From assembly GCA_963682025.1 (NCBI GenBank), contig OY821520.1:87155465-87219464 (forward strand): DNA of 64,000 bases, in the 5' to 3' direction. Shown one piece after another: positions 20,641 to 31,220 of the stretch; positions within the stretch are counted from its first letter, which is position 1; each line of letters opens with the position of its first letter. The DNA comes from Cordilura impudica (taxonomy: Eukaryota > Arthropoda > Insecta > Diptera > Scathophagidae). Under the pieces are notes generated by a model. It was not told the origin of the DNA. It saw only the letters and a program-made list of their open reading frames with translations, and searched no databases. The position numbers and the translations under genes are program-made.

Positions 20641-21023
20641 CGATTCATCCTAAAAATCTGTGAATATGTTGTGTAATATATTTCTGTAAAAAAAATAATA
20701 TAGAGCAATATCTTTTGTTTTTATTTCTTCAAACTTGTCATATTTTGGAAAAAAGCATGACTTTGGTCTATTAAAATAATAATATCTAAAAAACTAAAAA
20801 GTCTACAAAAATTAAATTTTGCACAAAAATCAACGAACACCACAGTTGTGTTATTGCATAATTTTTTTTTCAATATTTCATTGTTTATATTTTATATGAA
20901 TTTTTTTTGTCAAAAAGCACAAGAAATTTCGCATCACGTGCCACGCCCACTAAAATGAATTTGTGGAACTTTCCCAGAACAAAAGTTATTAAGTTCGACT
21001 AAAGCAACAATTTAAGCTAAGAA
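20641..21023 (+). other. Transib 3' untranslated part
   Basis: AT-rich sequence between the end of the transposase and the right terminal repeat, without frames. Confidence 0.5.
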
Positions 21024-21064
21024 AAAAATTTTTTCGTCTAGCTTATATGAAACGATCCACTGTG
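21024..21064 (-). repeat. Transib right terminal inverted repeat
   Basis: Ends in CACTGTG (CACAGTG on the complement, 21058-21064), with a 23-bp spacer at 21035-21057 and T6 at 21029-21034. It is followed directly by the second CGACG at 21065-21069. Confidence 0.9.
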
Positions 21065-21400
21065 CGACGTTGCCACGTATGCCTGAATAATTCTTTGAGT
21101 CAATAGCAATTTATATGGAAACATACGGAAGTCATCCATCATTTGAAGCCGGAAACTGGCCTCATGCACGCTAAAATGCTGAGCGCCATGACGATATGAC
21201 GTTTTGGGCGTGGATGAACGGCATGTTGACTATCTCGCACTCTCCTTTTTTACCAAAATTCGCCACTAAACTAACAATAGTGTTGTCAAGCGGTGCTTCT
21301 TGAACGTGATATTTTTGACGATATGCAGGTTGAGCTAACATAAATGAACTCTCTTCAATGAACAGCGGTCCTATTTGGGCATGTTGATTTGGTGTAAATT
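21065..21400 (-). pseudogene. mariner/Tc1 relic, N-terminal half
   Basis: Minus-strand broken frames give IGPLFIEESSFML, RQKYHVQEAPLDNTIVSLV (helix-turn-helix region) and FPYKLLLTQ, the usual order of the N-terminal DNA-binding part of mariner/Tc1 transposases. It continues in the fragment at 15480-15997 once the Transib is removed. Confidence 0.6.
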
Positions 21401-22704
21401 GTACGGATTTGTCATTTCAAAAACATGTGGTTTTATAAGTGTCAAAATTATTAAATGTTGTCATACCAATATAAAATATGACATACCCTGCATCTAGTCG
21501 AGTTATAATGAACTCGTCTGTATTGAACCATTTAGTTTATTATATGCGTTTAAGATGTATTCGAAAAAACTACTTTTCAAACACGTTTTCACGATTTCAT
21601 TAGAAATTAATGTCAACAGTTCAGCCTATTCTATATCCTATAGTTTTATCGTTTTCACCCCTATTTTAATATTAGGTATAAGTTATGCGGCTATAAGTAA
21701 CTGTTTATTATTAGATTATCTCCAAAACATATTGTTAAAATAAAATATCATTTACCAGACGAGAGTGTGAAAGTTGTATACCAGATTCATTCTCTTTAGT
21801 TGCAATATCAGCCTCATCAATGGCTTTATATTTGGAATGTTGAAAACGCTTTTCAATTGCTATTTATATGACTTGTATCCCTGATGGTATTAAGAAGAAA
21901 ATTTCAATTTAAAATCAAACTTTTGGTAGATAATGGTGTTTTATTTATAACTGGTTAGTCGCCTTAGAGGCATTTTTTTTAAATTTTACTCTTTTTTTTA
22001 AAGAAAAGCAAATTTTTGAGAAATGGTATTTTTTTTAAAGAAATTTAGCTTTTTAAGAAAATCTGCCTTTTTTTAAATATTCTAATTTTTAAAGAAAACA
22101 CAGTTTTTTAAGAATTTTATGCAATAATAGTTATTATTTTCATATGACATTCCAAAGTCAGTGAGTCAGTTACTATATATTAAGATGTTAGGAGATGTTG
22201 TAATTCTCCCTTAAAAGGGAGCACTTTATTAAGTTACCAGAAAATTTTATTCTGCCCACTTTGATAAGGGTTTCCAATGATAAAATCTGGTATCTCTATC
22301 TCAACATCTCAAAATAGCAGCAGCAGATAAACTTTGTACCTGTATAAGTATAAATTTAAACATTTGTGAATTCTCAAAATTTACGATATTGCGGTTAATT
22401 AGAGAAGTGGCTAATTTCGTTCTTTGTAATTGTTTACATGTTGTTCTGTATTATTACGCAGAGAAATGAGAGAATTTGGATTTATTTAAGTGATAAGATA
22501 ATACTTTTTTTCAGTTGTTTATTTCTTAAACAAATATATTTATAGACAGACAAATAATAAATCCATTGTCTAGTAGCTCTTAGGGGTAAAAAAGAAGATA
22601 AAAGTATCAGTTTATGGAAAATTATAATTTTACAATTTAAGAAATTATTTTATATTAGCAATAAACTGATTCATTCATTCATATTTTCTACTTTTAAACG
22701 CAAT
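21401..22704. other. AT-rich non-coding stretch
   Basis: No element recognised. 21960-22130 is a run of A- and T-rich tracts with TTTAAAGAAA repeated loosely. A 62-codon frame at 21555-21743 has no support. Confidence 0.4.
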
Positions 22705-22848
22705 ATGTTATCAGATATTTTGTTGATGTTACTATTTTATGTATTTGTTCAAATTAAAGTGTGCGCATTTCCACCGGAAATTGTTTTGCCTGTAGATGAT
22801 AATGACTTTATTGTGTGGGTAGTGGGAAAAAAATACGAGTATATATGA
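22705..22848 (+). CDS. Possible small secreted peptide or first exon (47 codons)
   Basis: An ATG frame of 47 codons begins with a strong signal-peptide-like stretch, LLMLLFYVFVQIKVCA, and continues FPPEIVLPVDDNDF before TGA. The hydrophobic core followed by a small residue and a polar tail is what a secretion signal looks like. A GT-containing donor-like site (GGGTAGTG) inside the tail means it could also be the first exon of a longer gene. No similarity recognised; chance occurrence in AT-rich DNA is the main alternative. Confidence 0.25.
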   Translation: MLSDILLMLLFYVFVQIKVCAFPPEIVLPVDDNDFIVWVVGKKYEYI

Positions 22849-23063
22849 TTTGTTTATTTGGAAACGAATTAAAGTTGTAGTTATTTAACATTCTAAAGCA
22901 ACTTTTTTAGTTTATGGCATAATTTTGCATACATGATATAGAAATCATTATAATGGTCGATTACGGATAGAAATCGTATTTCTAATTTAACAATAGCATC
23001 ATAAGAACTAACTATATATATAAAAATATATACTTGTATAAAATTAAATTTGTTAAATATATA

Positions 23064-23965
23064 AAGGGTGTCCAAAATTAACGCAAGACTCGAATTTGCC
23101 ACCATTTCTACCGTAAATTGAATAGATTTAATTGAAAAAACTATTCAGACTGGATCAATTGCTATACATAATGGTCATCCAGAAATAAACCGTTTAAATC
23201 TCAATATCGAAGAAGTACTTCAGAGTTGGTGGAAGGCCTGAATCATTGATTCGGAGTCGTGGACAAGTATTGAAAATTTCAGGAAGCTCTTTACAGAGTA
23301 TATCCACTGAAGATCTGAGTCTCACTCTTATAAAGTTAAACTAACACCAGAATTTAAAATCATTGACCATGCACAGCGAAGAGAGTTCGTTTAATGGATT
23401 ATGGGACATTAACCATTAACCATTAAACTAAGCGATGAAGCACATTTTCACCCTGATGGCTTCGTTAATCATCAGTATTGCTGCATTTCGGGAAATCACA
23501 TGTGTTTGTTGCAAAAAAAGCACATCCACCAAGTGTCAGTGTTTGATGCGGATTTTGGCCATTATTTTTCGAAAATGAGGCTGTTAGCGGCACTTGATAT
23601 TGTGACATGAATACAAAGTAATTTCTGCCTAAGCTTGATTATATTGATGTGGACAATATGTGGTTTCAACAAAACTTTGATACATGACATACAGCTCGCG
23701 ACACGATTCAATTATCTCGTTTCGGCTATAAAAATTGCTTCCCTATATTATGTTATATCTAAAATGTAAGGTATTTCCCAATAATCTCACAATCACCAGT
23801 GCACTCTTGGAAGAAATTCAACACTAAATCAATGACACTCAGCTACATTTATGCAAAATGGCTATGAAAAATTTTGACAACGGAGTGCTTGTGTACCAGC
23901 GCCGCCGCGGAGGCCATTTGCTCTATGTGCCATTCCATACATAACTCCATCCTGTGTAGTTTATG
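23064..23965 (+). pseudogene. mariner/Tc1 relic
   Basis: A left terminus AAGGGTGTCCAAAATTAAC follows a TA at 23062-23063. Inside, broken frames give LSDEAHFHPDGFVN near 23430-23475 (first Asp), WFQQNF near 23660 (normally WFQQD, so the second Asp is Asn), HTARDTIQL, and RRRGGHL near 23905-23925 (C-terminal motif). Many stops. It belongs to the Tc1/mariner group with long-conserved NKQN-type transposases. Confidence 0.75.
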
Positions 23966-24700
23966 ATTCAGTAAAAATTAACAATGTAAAAAAAATCAGT
24001 CTTATGTTTAAATACAATTTTAAATTTTAAGATATTTTATATAAATGTATGTATGCGACCTGATAAGTTAAAAGAACCTGGCGTCCAAAAAATTTTTCAC
24101 TTTTTCGATGATTCCTATAGAAGACCATTTGCTCCATTTAACGCAATAAACCACACACCCTTACCTTCATTAGTATTGCTTACCAATTCGCTTCAATGAT
24201 CGATGCAATTGACAACAAAAAGAACATACAAAAAATCAGTGCAATAGAAATGTAAAGGAATTGGATGGATTTGCTTGAAATTTGTAAATTTATAAATCTG
24301 GCACCAAATTTCGTAAATTAAAAATGCCGGAATAAATGTGGCGGACAATAAAACTCAAGAGTTGATTTCATTTCTTATGAAACTTAGGGGTTTTCAATAA
24401 ATACAGAATTTTGAAATTCTGATGCCAAATTCGCAATCAGCAACCCTTAAAATTGGCCGAGTAATGAATTTCAAGCAAACCAAAAAAATTTTTTATTTTA
24501 GCCTCCATATTTTGAATTTTGAAAACATGATGGCAGATTCGTAATCAGTGATTTTCAAGCCTTATCAAAGTGCAAAGGTATCAGTATTAACTTGTTAACA
24601 TTAATAATGTTTTTCTCGAAATTTTGTTTAACGTTAATTATAATATTTTGTAGAGTTGAAATGGTATATAAGTGAATATATCGGGTGATTAGTTTATATA
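23966..24700. other. Non-coding, short imperfect repeats
   Basis: 24300-24560 holds loosely repeated blocks (TTTTGAAA, GATGCCAAATTCG / GATGGCAGATTCG and GTAATCAG). No coding signal. Confidence 0.4.
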
Positions 24701-25295
24701 TGAGGGATTTCATGTCAAGTGCACCAACTTTTGAAACCGATGTCTTCCGATCGGGATGAAATTTGCACCAAGGTTAGTCCTATTAGATAGTAGTTTAGAC
24801 ACAATTTTTCAACAAGATCGGTAAAGATTTCTCTGAGTTAGAGGGGATCAAAATTTGACATTTTGGCCAAACAGGTGTTTTTTCTCATCCATGTAACTTA
24901 TTACCTATTGTTCTTAGAAAATTTTCTCCTAAAGAGTTTAGATAGCTATTTCTTCAATATTTCGGAAAAAAATATTAAAAAAAAAAAAAAATTTGTAGAC
25001 TTTTTTTTGCTAAATTAAAGCATTTTTTGCCTTTTTTTTCAAAAAGGGCATTTTTTTTTTTTTTTTTTTTCATAAGAAAGCTTAGGATTTTTCCTTTAAG
25101 AGCTTTTTGGTCGCTTAGTGGGATGGGAGTGGGATATCTATCAAAATAAATGTTTTGTAACTCAAGACAACGGTTTTTCAATTTTTCACAAATGCACTAT
25201 TTTGATTTTTTTCCTATTTATGTGTAAAACCTTAGAAATGAAACTTATACTGAGAAACTAGATAAACTAAACTTTCCGAAGGTATATAACATACC
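24701..25295 (+). repeat. Left terminal inverted repeat
   Basis: Nearly identical, apart from homopolymer length (poly-A/T near 24975-25070), to the complement of 26905-27490. The long near-identity suggests recent insertion or arm homogenisation. Confidence 0.85.
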
Positions 25296-25605
25296 AAACT
25301 AAAATTTTATACCCTCGATACTGTAATACTCAGAATATGTTAACCTCAGGAAAAAAATCGCTTTTTTTCTATAGAAATGTTGAAAAATTATTATTTTTTA
25401 TTTATTTTTAATAATAATTAAATTAATGTATAACAATAATAATATTAAAAATAAAAAGATAAATAATTTATTGAAATTTAATCTTAATTGCATTAGATCC
25501 ATTTATATCATAACTATTTTTATACTTAATTTATTGTAGCTGATGAAGTATTTCAGTCTTGTAAATTTTTGAATACCCGTCTTTCATCCAGCTTTTTTGT
25601 CGCCT

Positions 25606-26802
25606 TTATTTACTGCTTTTTTTTGTCAATCCTTTCTTGGCGTTACTAGATTCAGCTGTTGATTTCGCTGCTGGTTTATTTGTTGTCTTTGGAAAGAAAT
25701 CGCATTGAATAGAGGCAGAAAACTTTTTCAACTTGAGTCTTCCATCGACAAGCGGTATAAAAGCATGGTATTGAGCGGTGCCATCGATTGTTACCGCAGC
25801 ATCGAATCTGCTCTTCAGTGTTTTCAATGTTTCCTGATGATCCTCTTTGCTACTAAAAACTATTTTAGTTTCTTTACAATAACTCTTTGCCCAATGGAAT
25901 AAAGCAGTCACATCTAAGATGCGATCTTGATGAGAGCACTGGAGGCTATACTTCGCTGCATTTCTTTTAAGGTTTGCTCCAATACCATCACATGCTCCTT
26001 TACCATGAGCAGTAGGATGAAAATGCCACTCAGCTGGCATTCCAAAATCTTTTTCATGGGCCATAAGATTTGCCAAGCTACTTTTGTTTTTAAAATGTTG
26101 ACGAGCTCCGTCCGAAACGTAATATACCTTCTTTACTGTAAATTTAGATTTTAGAAATTTTAGTATTCTTTTCTGGTACTCATAAACTGCAACGGTATCG
26201 TGTTTTAAGTCGTCGGATATGATTGCCATACTTTTGTGTTCCAGTTTTTCATCTTTCATGTAGTAAATAACTACTGTGAATATAGTTGCTTGGTCGTTAT
26301 TGAAGTGGAATGCTTGTATGGCATCCTGAAGAACATATTTATAGTTTTCTGCGAAATCATATGAAATAACGAATTCTCCAGACTTCAAATGTATTTTCAA
26401 ATCCTTGAAGAATGACCATTGCTCTTTGACTGTACACATTTCTTCCACAAAATCATCCACATTTAAAATGATTGTTTTCAATGTGCATCTGTCAGTCTGA
26501 ATCCAAGAATCAAATTTGACCTCCTCTATATGTTCTCGATCTAAAGAGTTGATTAAATTTTCTTTGATGAATGTGGTTTTCGGGCAATTGGTACATTCAC
26601 CTAAGTGGCACGAAGTTGTTGCATTAGGACACACAGTCAATTTAAGGCAATCGCGGTAATCATGTAAATTTTCTGCCGAATCATCTGTTAAATACTTTAA
26701 GTTGATTTCCTTCAACATCAGTTTAACATTTTCATGGTAAATCCAAACGCATACTGTGTGAGTTCCGCTACTTTCTGCCAAAACGCAATGTTTTGGTCTC
26801 AT
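25606..26802 (-). CDS. Transposase-like protein, unnamed family, N-terminally truncated
   Basis: 398 codons from ATG, uninterrupted. The frame is open upstream to about 26870 (CTFQSEHEDVRIGFTKL) and meets an acceptor-like CTGATAG, so an upstream exon is missing or deleted. Visible features: a Cys cluster CPNATTSCHLGECTNC (~58-73), SYDFAENY (~147-154), IISDDLKHDT (~195-203), VSDGARQHFKNKSS (~229-242), EWHFHPTAHGKGACDGIG (~258-275) and a Lys/Ser-rich tail. Two Asp in beta-strand contexts (D149, D231) and the HGKGxCDG block resemble an RNase-H-fold DDE core. I recall similar uncharacterised proteins in insects and cnidarians but cannot verify it. Its place between long inverted repeats supports a transposase role. 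Confidence 0.7.
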   Translation of the reverse strand: MRPKHCVLAESSGTHTVCVWIYHENVKLMLKEINLKYLTDDSAENLHDYRDCLKLTVCPNATTSCHLGECTNCPKTTFIKENLINSLDREHIEEVKFDSWIQTDRCTLKTIILNVDDFVEEMCTVKEQWSFFKDLKIHLKSGEFVISYDFAENYKYVLQDAIQAFHFNNDQATIFTVVIYYMKDEKLEHKSMAIISDDLKHDTVAVYEYQKRILKFLKSKFTVKKVYYVSDGARQHFKNKSSLANLMAHEKDFGMPAEWHFHPTAHGKGACDGIGANLKRNAAKYSLQCSHQDRILDVTALFHWAKSYCKETKIVFSSKEDHQETLKTLKSRFDAAVTIDGTAQYHAFIPLVDGRLKLKKFSASIQCDFFPKTTNKPAAKSTAESSNAKKGLTKKSSK

Positions 26803-26904
26803 TTGGGTTAATTTCGTGAAGCCAATTCTAACATCCTCGTGTTCAGATTGAAATGTGCAAATAACTCTATCAGGTTACAGATAACCATTCTCTTCTGTTA
26901 TGTT

Positions 26905-27490
26905 ATGAAGGTATGTTACATACCTTCGGAAAGGTTAATTTGTCTAGTTTCTCAGTATAAGTTTTATTTGTAAGGTTTTACACACAAATAGGAAAAAATT
27001 CAAAATAGTGCATTTGTGAAAAATTTAAAAACCGTTGTCTTGAGTAACAAAACATTTATTTTGATAGATATCCCACTCCTAACTAAGCGACCAAAAAGCT
27101 CTTAAAGGAAAAATCCTAAGCTTTCTTATGAAAAAAAATGCCCTTTTTGAAAAAAAAGGCAAAAAATGCTTTAATTTAGAAAAAAAAAAAAAGTCTACAA
27201 ATTTTTTTTTTTTTTTTAATATTTTTTTCCGAAATATTGAAGAAATAGCTATCTAAACTCTTTAGGAGAAAATTTTCTAAGAACAATAGGTAATAAGTTA
27301 CAAGGATGAGAAAAAACACCTGTTTGGCCAAAATGTCAAATTTTGATCCCCTCTAACTCAGAGAAATCTTTACCGATCTTGTTGAAAAATTGTGTCTAAA
27401 CTACTATCTAATAGGACTAACCTTGGTGCAAATTTCATCCCGATCGGAAGACATCGGTTTCAAAAGTTGGTGCACTTGACATGAAATCCC
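26905..27490 (-). repeat. Right terminal inverted repeat
   Basis: Inverted copy of 24701-25295, ending GAAATCCCCC at 27490. Confidence 0.85.
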
Positions 27491-27815
27491 CCATATATTT
27501 AAACTAGCTGTAACCCGATGCGCTTCACTACACCCATCGTAACGAAACAAAAAGCAGGGAATACAGATAACGGCTTAATTTGTATTTGGCGATTTTTGAT
27601 TTTGTTGATTTTTGTTTTTATGATTTTATATTTTGGCTATTTTTGCCTTCAGCGATTGTTGTTTTTTGCGATTTTTTTATTTTCGTGGTTTTTGTATTTT
27701 GCGATTTTAAATTTTGACGTTTTTTTGATTCTGACGATGTTTCTTATCCTTTAGTGATTTTAGGTGGTTTGAAAAAATTTCGATCATACTGCACCTCACT
27801 GGGTCATTCTAGTTG
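27491..27815. other. T-rich repeat fragment starting TAGCTGTAACCCG
   Basis: TAGCTGTAACCCGATGCGC at about 27504 resembles the TAGCTGTTTTTACCCGG starts at about 39202 and 55341. It is followed by loosely repeated GATTTT-rich sequence without coding features. Confidence 0.4.
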
Positions 27816-28001
27816 GTTGTATCTTTAAAGATACAGTGTGCATTCCCTGCATGCTTTTCATTTCCGTTAAACATAACTTTTTGCGCTACACTTTAGGTCA
27901 TTTTCGTATATATTTTTTCTTTGCAAGAGCAAGTTCACTTGTTAGAAGCTTAGGAATAAATTTTAATGAATGCCTATTGTTTTAGTTACAATTTTTAAAT
28001 A

Positions 28002-29797
28002 AAATCCATTATAAGCAAACGACCATTTGAAGAATTGTTAGCAATAGCGTCATTCATTCGAGTTGGAAGAGTTATGATAACTGAAGACAACGTCTGTGAA
28101 TTACTTTGTAATAGCGAAGATGTGGGTGATGATAGCGTCGATGACATTGACGGCGAAAGCGATGATTTAAATGGGAAGGAGAGCAAAGGGATGGGGTATA
28201 ATAATCAAAGGGCAGGCCTTTTAGAGATGATTGCGGATAAAGATGATATGAATCAGAATGGAATTAACCTCAATACGTCCGTTCAGGATTTCTTTCTTAA
28301 CATGATCAATGATGATACTGATCAGGTAAATTTGATTGACGTGGAATCCAATAATATCGAACAGCTTGATTCTGAGCTATCTACTCCATATAGTAATATA
28401 ACAAATACTTGGAATGAATTTCCCTCAGAATTTCGAAATATGGAAATAAATTGTAAGTCTTCTGAATTCGAGAAAGTAATATGGAAGAAACGCAACTTGC
28501 AGTTTAATGACCAGAACGTTAGATTTGGAGGTGAGGGTAGTTTACTACAAAATATAATGGATTTGGAAACACCATATGAAGTTTGGAGCTTTTTGTTTCC
28601 TGAGACTTTGGAACAACATAGAGTTGACGAAACAATAAAATATGCTGAACTTGGGGAGGCATTTCGTTTCGATATATTTGAGTTACGAAAATATATTGGG
28701 ATACTTTTTTACATGACACACTATAACCTTAGAGATGTAAGAGATTATTGGTCTGAAAAAGTCAACCATTCCGTAAATGTAGTGAAAAATTAAATGAGAG
28801 TTGGACTTTTTGAAATAATTCGGAAATTTCTTCATTTCAATGATAAAAGAAATCAGCCATCCCGTAATGATCCTAATCGGGATCGACTTTATCTAATTAG
28901 ACCTGTTATTGACTCCCTGAATACTACATTTAGTAGCGTGCCAAAATTAGATAGATTGTGTGTTGATGAACAAATGTGTTCTACCAATATTTCGAGCTAC
29001 ATGACGCAGTATTTACCTAACAAACCCAAAAAATGGGTCTTCAAGCTTTTCGTCATGTGTGATACTACATGATGTGGATATAAATTTGAAATATATAGTG
29101 GAGTGCCGTAAATACCAGACCATGGAGAGCCGGATCTTAAACCTTCGGCCAATATAGTGGTGGTTAGACTGGTTAGAGAAGTACCGAAATTTCGAAACCA
29201 CATAATATGTTTTGACAACTATTACACTATCGTGGCATTAGTAATGTATCTGCGAACACTAGGCATACTTTCAGTTAGTACCATTCAACGTAACAGAATA
29301 AAAAATTGTAAGCTTCTCGACGAAAAAGTAATGCAAAAAATTGGAGCGTGGTACCAGTCATGAGTTTATATGTAATATTCATGGAATTGAAGTATTCTCT
29401 CTGTCTGAAAAGACAAGAGGATTGTCAACTTACTATCTAGCTATGTTGGAGTAAAACCGATATCAGTTAGCATTGGAAATGAAACGGAATAACCATTTAC
29501 CGTTAAGATATTTGACAAAAAAGAAAAAACCGTCAAAATGATTCCATGTCCTCAAATTATAAAATAATACAATCGGCACATGGGCGGTGTATTTAAGCAC
29601 AAATTCAAGAAAAATGCTCCAAACCTAATTACCGTATGCGGCCTCCGAAGAGCACCAGATTGGACAGGATCGATCATTGGATAACAGTTGATAAGAAGGG
29701 TAGATGCAAATTTCCAAACTGCTTAGGACAAACATGGATCTATTGTACCAAATGCAAAATAAATTTATGTTTAACTGCAGAAAAAAACTGTTTTTAA
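28002..29797 (+). pseudogene. piggyBac transposase (DDE_Tnp_1_7 type)
   Basis: An acidic N-terminus (DDSVDDIDGESDD) is followed by FRFDIFELRKYIGILFYM, LCVDEQMCS (first catalytic Asp), LPNKPKKWVFKLFVMCD, HIICFDNYYT (second Asp) and a C-terminal Cys-rich zinc-binding end (CKFPNCLGQTWIYCTKCK). The frame is kept across in-frame stops at 28791-28793, 29070-29072 and about 29111; sequence after 29363 is frame-shifted. No ATG opens the frame; it is open from about 28002. The copy is inactive. Confidence 0.85.
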
Positions 29798-29869
29798 AAC
29801 TATCGCAGTTCGTGAAAGTGTAATTTATTGTAATATTTGCTATAATATATGTATATAAATGAATTTACA

Positions 29870-30077
29870 ATAACCGCCTAACTCGAAAATCATGTTTTCG
29901 AGAAAAATAGATTTTTATATAAATGTAAACATTACGACTCAAGTCAGAATATTTGTATTAATAACTTTTAAATAACAGTGTCAGAGAAATGGGGATTTCA
30001 CGTGAATATAAAGATTTTTTAGTAGAATATATAGCATTCCTAACTCAAATCGTTCTTAAGTCGACTTAGGCGGTTAT
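29870..30077. mobile_element. 208-bp inverted-repeat (MITE-like) insert
   Basis: Ends ATAACCGCCTAA and the inverted TTAGGCGGTTAT, with TCGA continuing the match at both ends. A hairpin CTCGAAAAtcatgTTTTCGAG lies just inside the left arm. No coding capacity. Confidence 0.55.
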
Positions 30078-30111
30078 CGCTTGTGACCACAGATATATTA
30101 TTTTTATTTTA

Positions 30112-30298
30112 TTTATGGTTTTCTTATTATTTTAGTTTTCAGTGCATTTTTAATCAAATTTATGAAAATAAATTTAACTTTTTAAAATAAATGAATTAAT
30201 TAAAATTTCATAACACATTTATTTATTTTAATATATTTTCATAGGAATTTTAGATGTGGGTAAATGCACATTGTATCTTTGAAGATACAACTACTTTT
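30112..30298 (+). repeat. piggyBac right-end segment, first copy
   Basis: About 187 bp, from TTATGGTTTTCTTATTA to GATACAACTACTTTTT, repeated with few differences at 31216-31404. The two copies flank DINE copy B. Confidence 0.85.
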
Positions 30299-31220
30299 TA
30301 TACCCTATACCACTATGTGGTTTGGGTATAATGACTTTGTAGTTTGTTTTTTTGACCAATTTTAACAGACAAAAAAGAAAAAATTATTTTAAATTTAACG
30401 TTACGACTCTATTTTTTCTTTTTTGTCTGTTAAAATTGGTCAAAAAAACAAACTATAATTATTAAAATAAACAGACGTTAATATATAAACAATAATGACT
30501 TTGTGCTGCTGTTTGTAACAACCAAAAATATTTGACCTAGACCCATCTTTAATTATACCGATCGAATCAGAATCACTTTCTGAGTTGATTTAACAATGTC
30601 CGTCCGTCCGTCCGTCCGTCCGTCCGTCCGTCCGTCCGTCTGTGTGTCCATGTATAGTTTGTAATCAAACTGCAGGTCGCAAATATGAATATATTTTGAC
30701 GATATTTGGTATATAAGCTTTTATCGGCCATGGGATGAACGCTATTGAAATTGGTGAGAATCGGTCCATGTTCAGACCTAGCCCCCATACAAATTACCCA
30801 TATGAAATCGACATAAATTGCCATAAGATCCAAATTGTCATATAGATCTTAATTGGGTTTATATGCGTTCATTACATTCACTAATGAGTAGTCCAAAAAT
30901 GATCCCTTTGACCCCGTATAGAGCTGCTTCCCGATCTTCACTTAAATCTATTAAAAAACAAAAATATTGCACTGATTCTTCTCAAATTTTGTTTGTACAT
31001 ATTTTTGCAAAATACAAGAGACTTTACCAAATATGATCAGGATCGGTCCATTTTTGGACCTAGTCCCTTTATAGATATAGCATCCGATATGAACTTTTTC
31101 ATATCTGCAGCCAAAAAAATTAATAAAAATGCCACTTAAATTTGGTTTATGCTTATTTGCTATATCCAATTAGTTGGACCTAAGAGGTAGGGTATCTTAA
31201 CCATGTTATAAGGTATCGTA
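30299..31220 (+). mobile_element. DINE-1/mini-me-like element, copy B (3' truncated)
   Basis: Starts TATACCCTATACCACT, has the longest microsatellite of the family here (ten GTCC units, about 30597-30640), and stops at GGTATCGTATGG without the 3' hairpin. A 164-bp insertion sits at 30341-30504. Its loss of the 3' hairpin coincides with a TATGG microhomology to the duplicated piggyBac segment. Confidence 0.8.
30341..30454. repeat. 114-bp hairpin with perfect 44-bp arms
   Basis: Arms 30341-30384 and 30411-30454 are exact inverted copies (start AGTTTGTTTTTTTGACC) around a 26-bp loop. The host sequence ATAATGACTTTGT appears on both sides (30328-30340 and 30492-30504), so the hairpin plus about 37 bp was inserted with a ~13-bp duplication. 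Confidence 0.85.

Larger units (their letters stand above)
15998..21064 (+). mobile_element. Transib DNA transposon, 5.1 kb with nested insertion
   Basis: Both ends begin CACAGTGGATC and are inverted over ~38 bp (15998-16035 and 21027-21064), flanked by exact CGACG duplications. The terminal CACAGTG equals the RSS heptamer of V(D)J recombination. In each end exactly 23 bp separates the heptamer from an A run (A8 left, A6 on the complement of the right). Transib transposases are the recognised relatives of the RAG1 core. Remains of the transposase lie at 16844-17370 and 19013-20640, separated by a non-LTR insertion of about 1.6 kb. Frameshifts and stops make the copy inactive; its ends could only be moved by a transposase made elsewhere. 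Confidence 0.88.
24701..27490 (-). mobile_element. 2.8-kb DNA transposon with ~590-bp terminal inverted repeats
   Basis: Ends GAGGGATTTCATGTCAAGTG (left) and the complement GGGGGATTTCATGTCAAG (right), with inverted similarity running to about 25295 and 26905. Flanking ATATAT occurs on both sides, consistent with an AT-rich duplication of 4-6 bp, though the low complexity makes this weak. The interior carries one minus-strand gene. Very long arms plus a single DDE-like gene define an autonomous-type cut-and-paste element. I cannot assign a superfamily with certainty; a 4-bp AT duplication and G-rich termini would be compatible with Sola, which needs a search. Confidence 0.75.

Noticed and set aside
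15998..21064. hAT or P-element assignment
   Set aside because: The flanking duplication is exactly 5 bp (CGACG) and the protein blocks fit Transib; hAT and P make 8-bp duplications.
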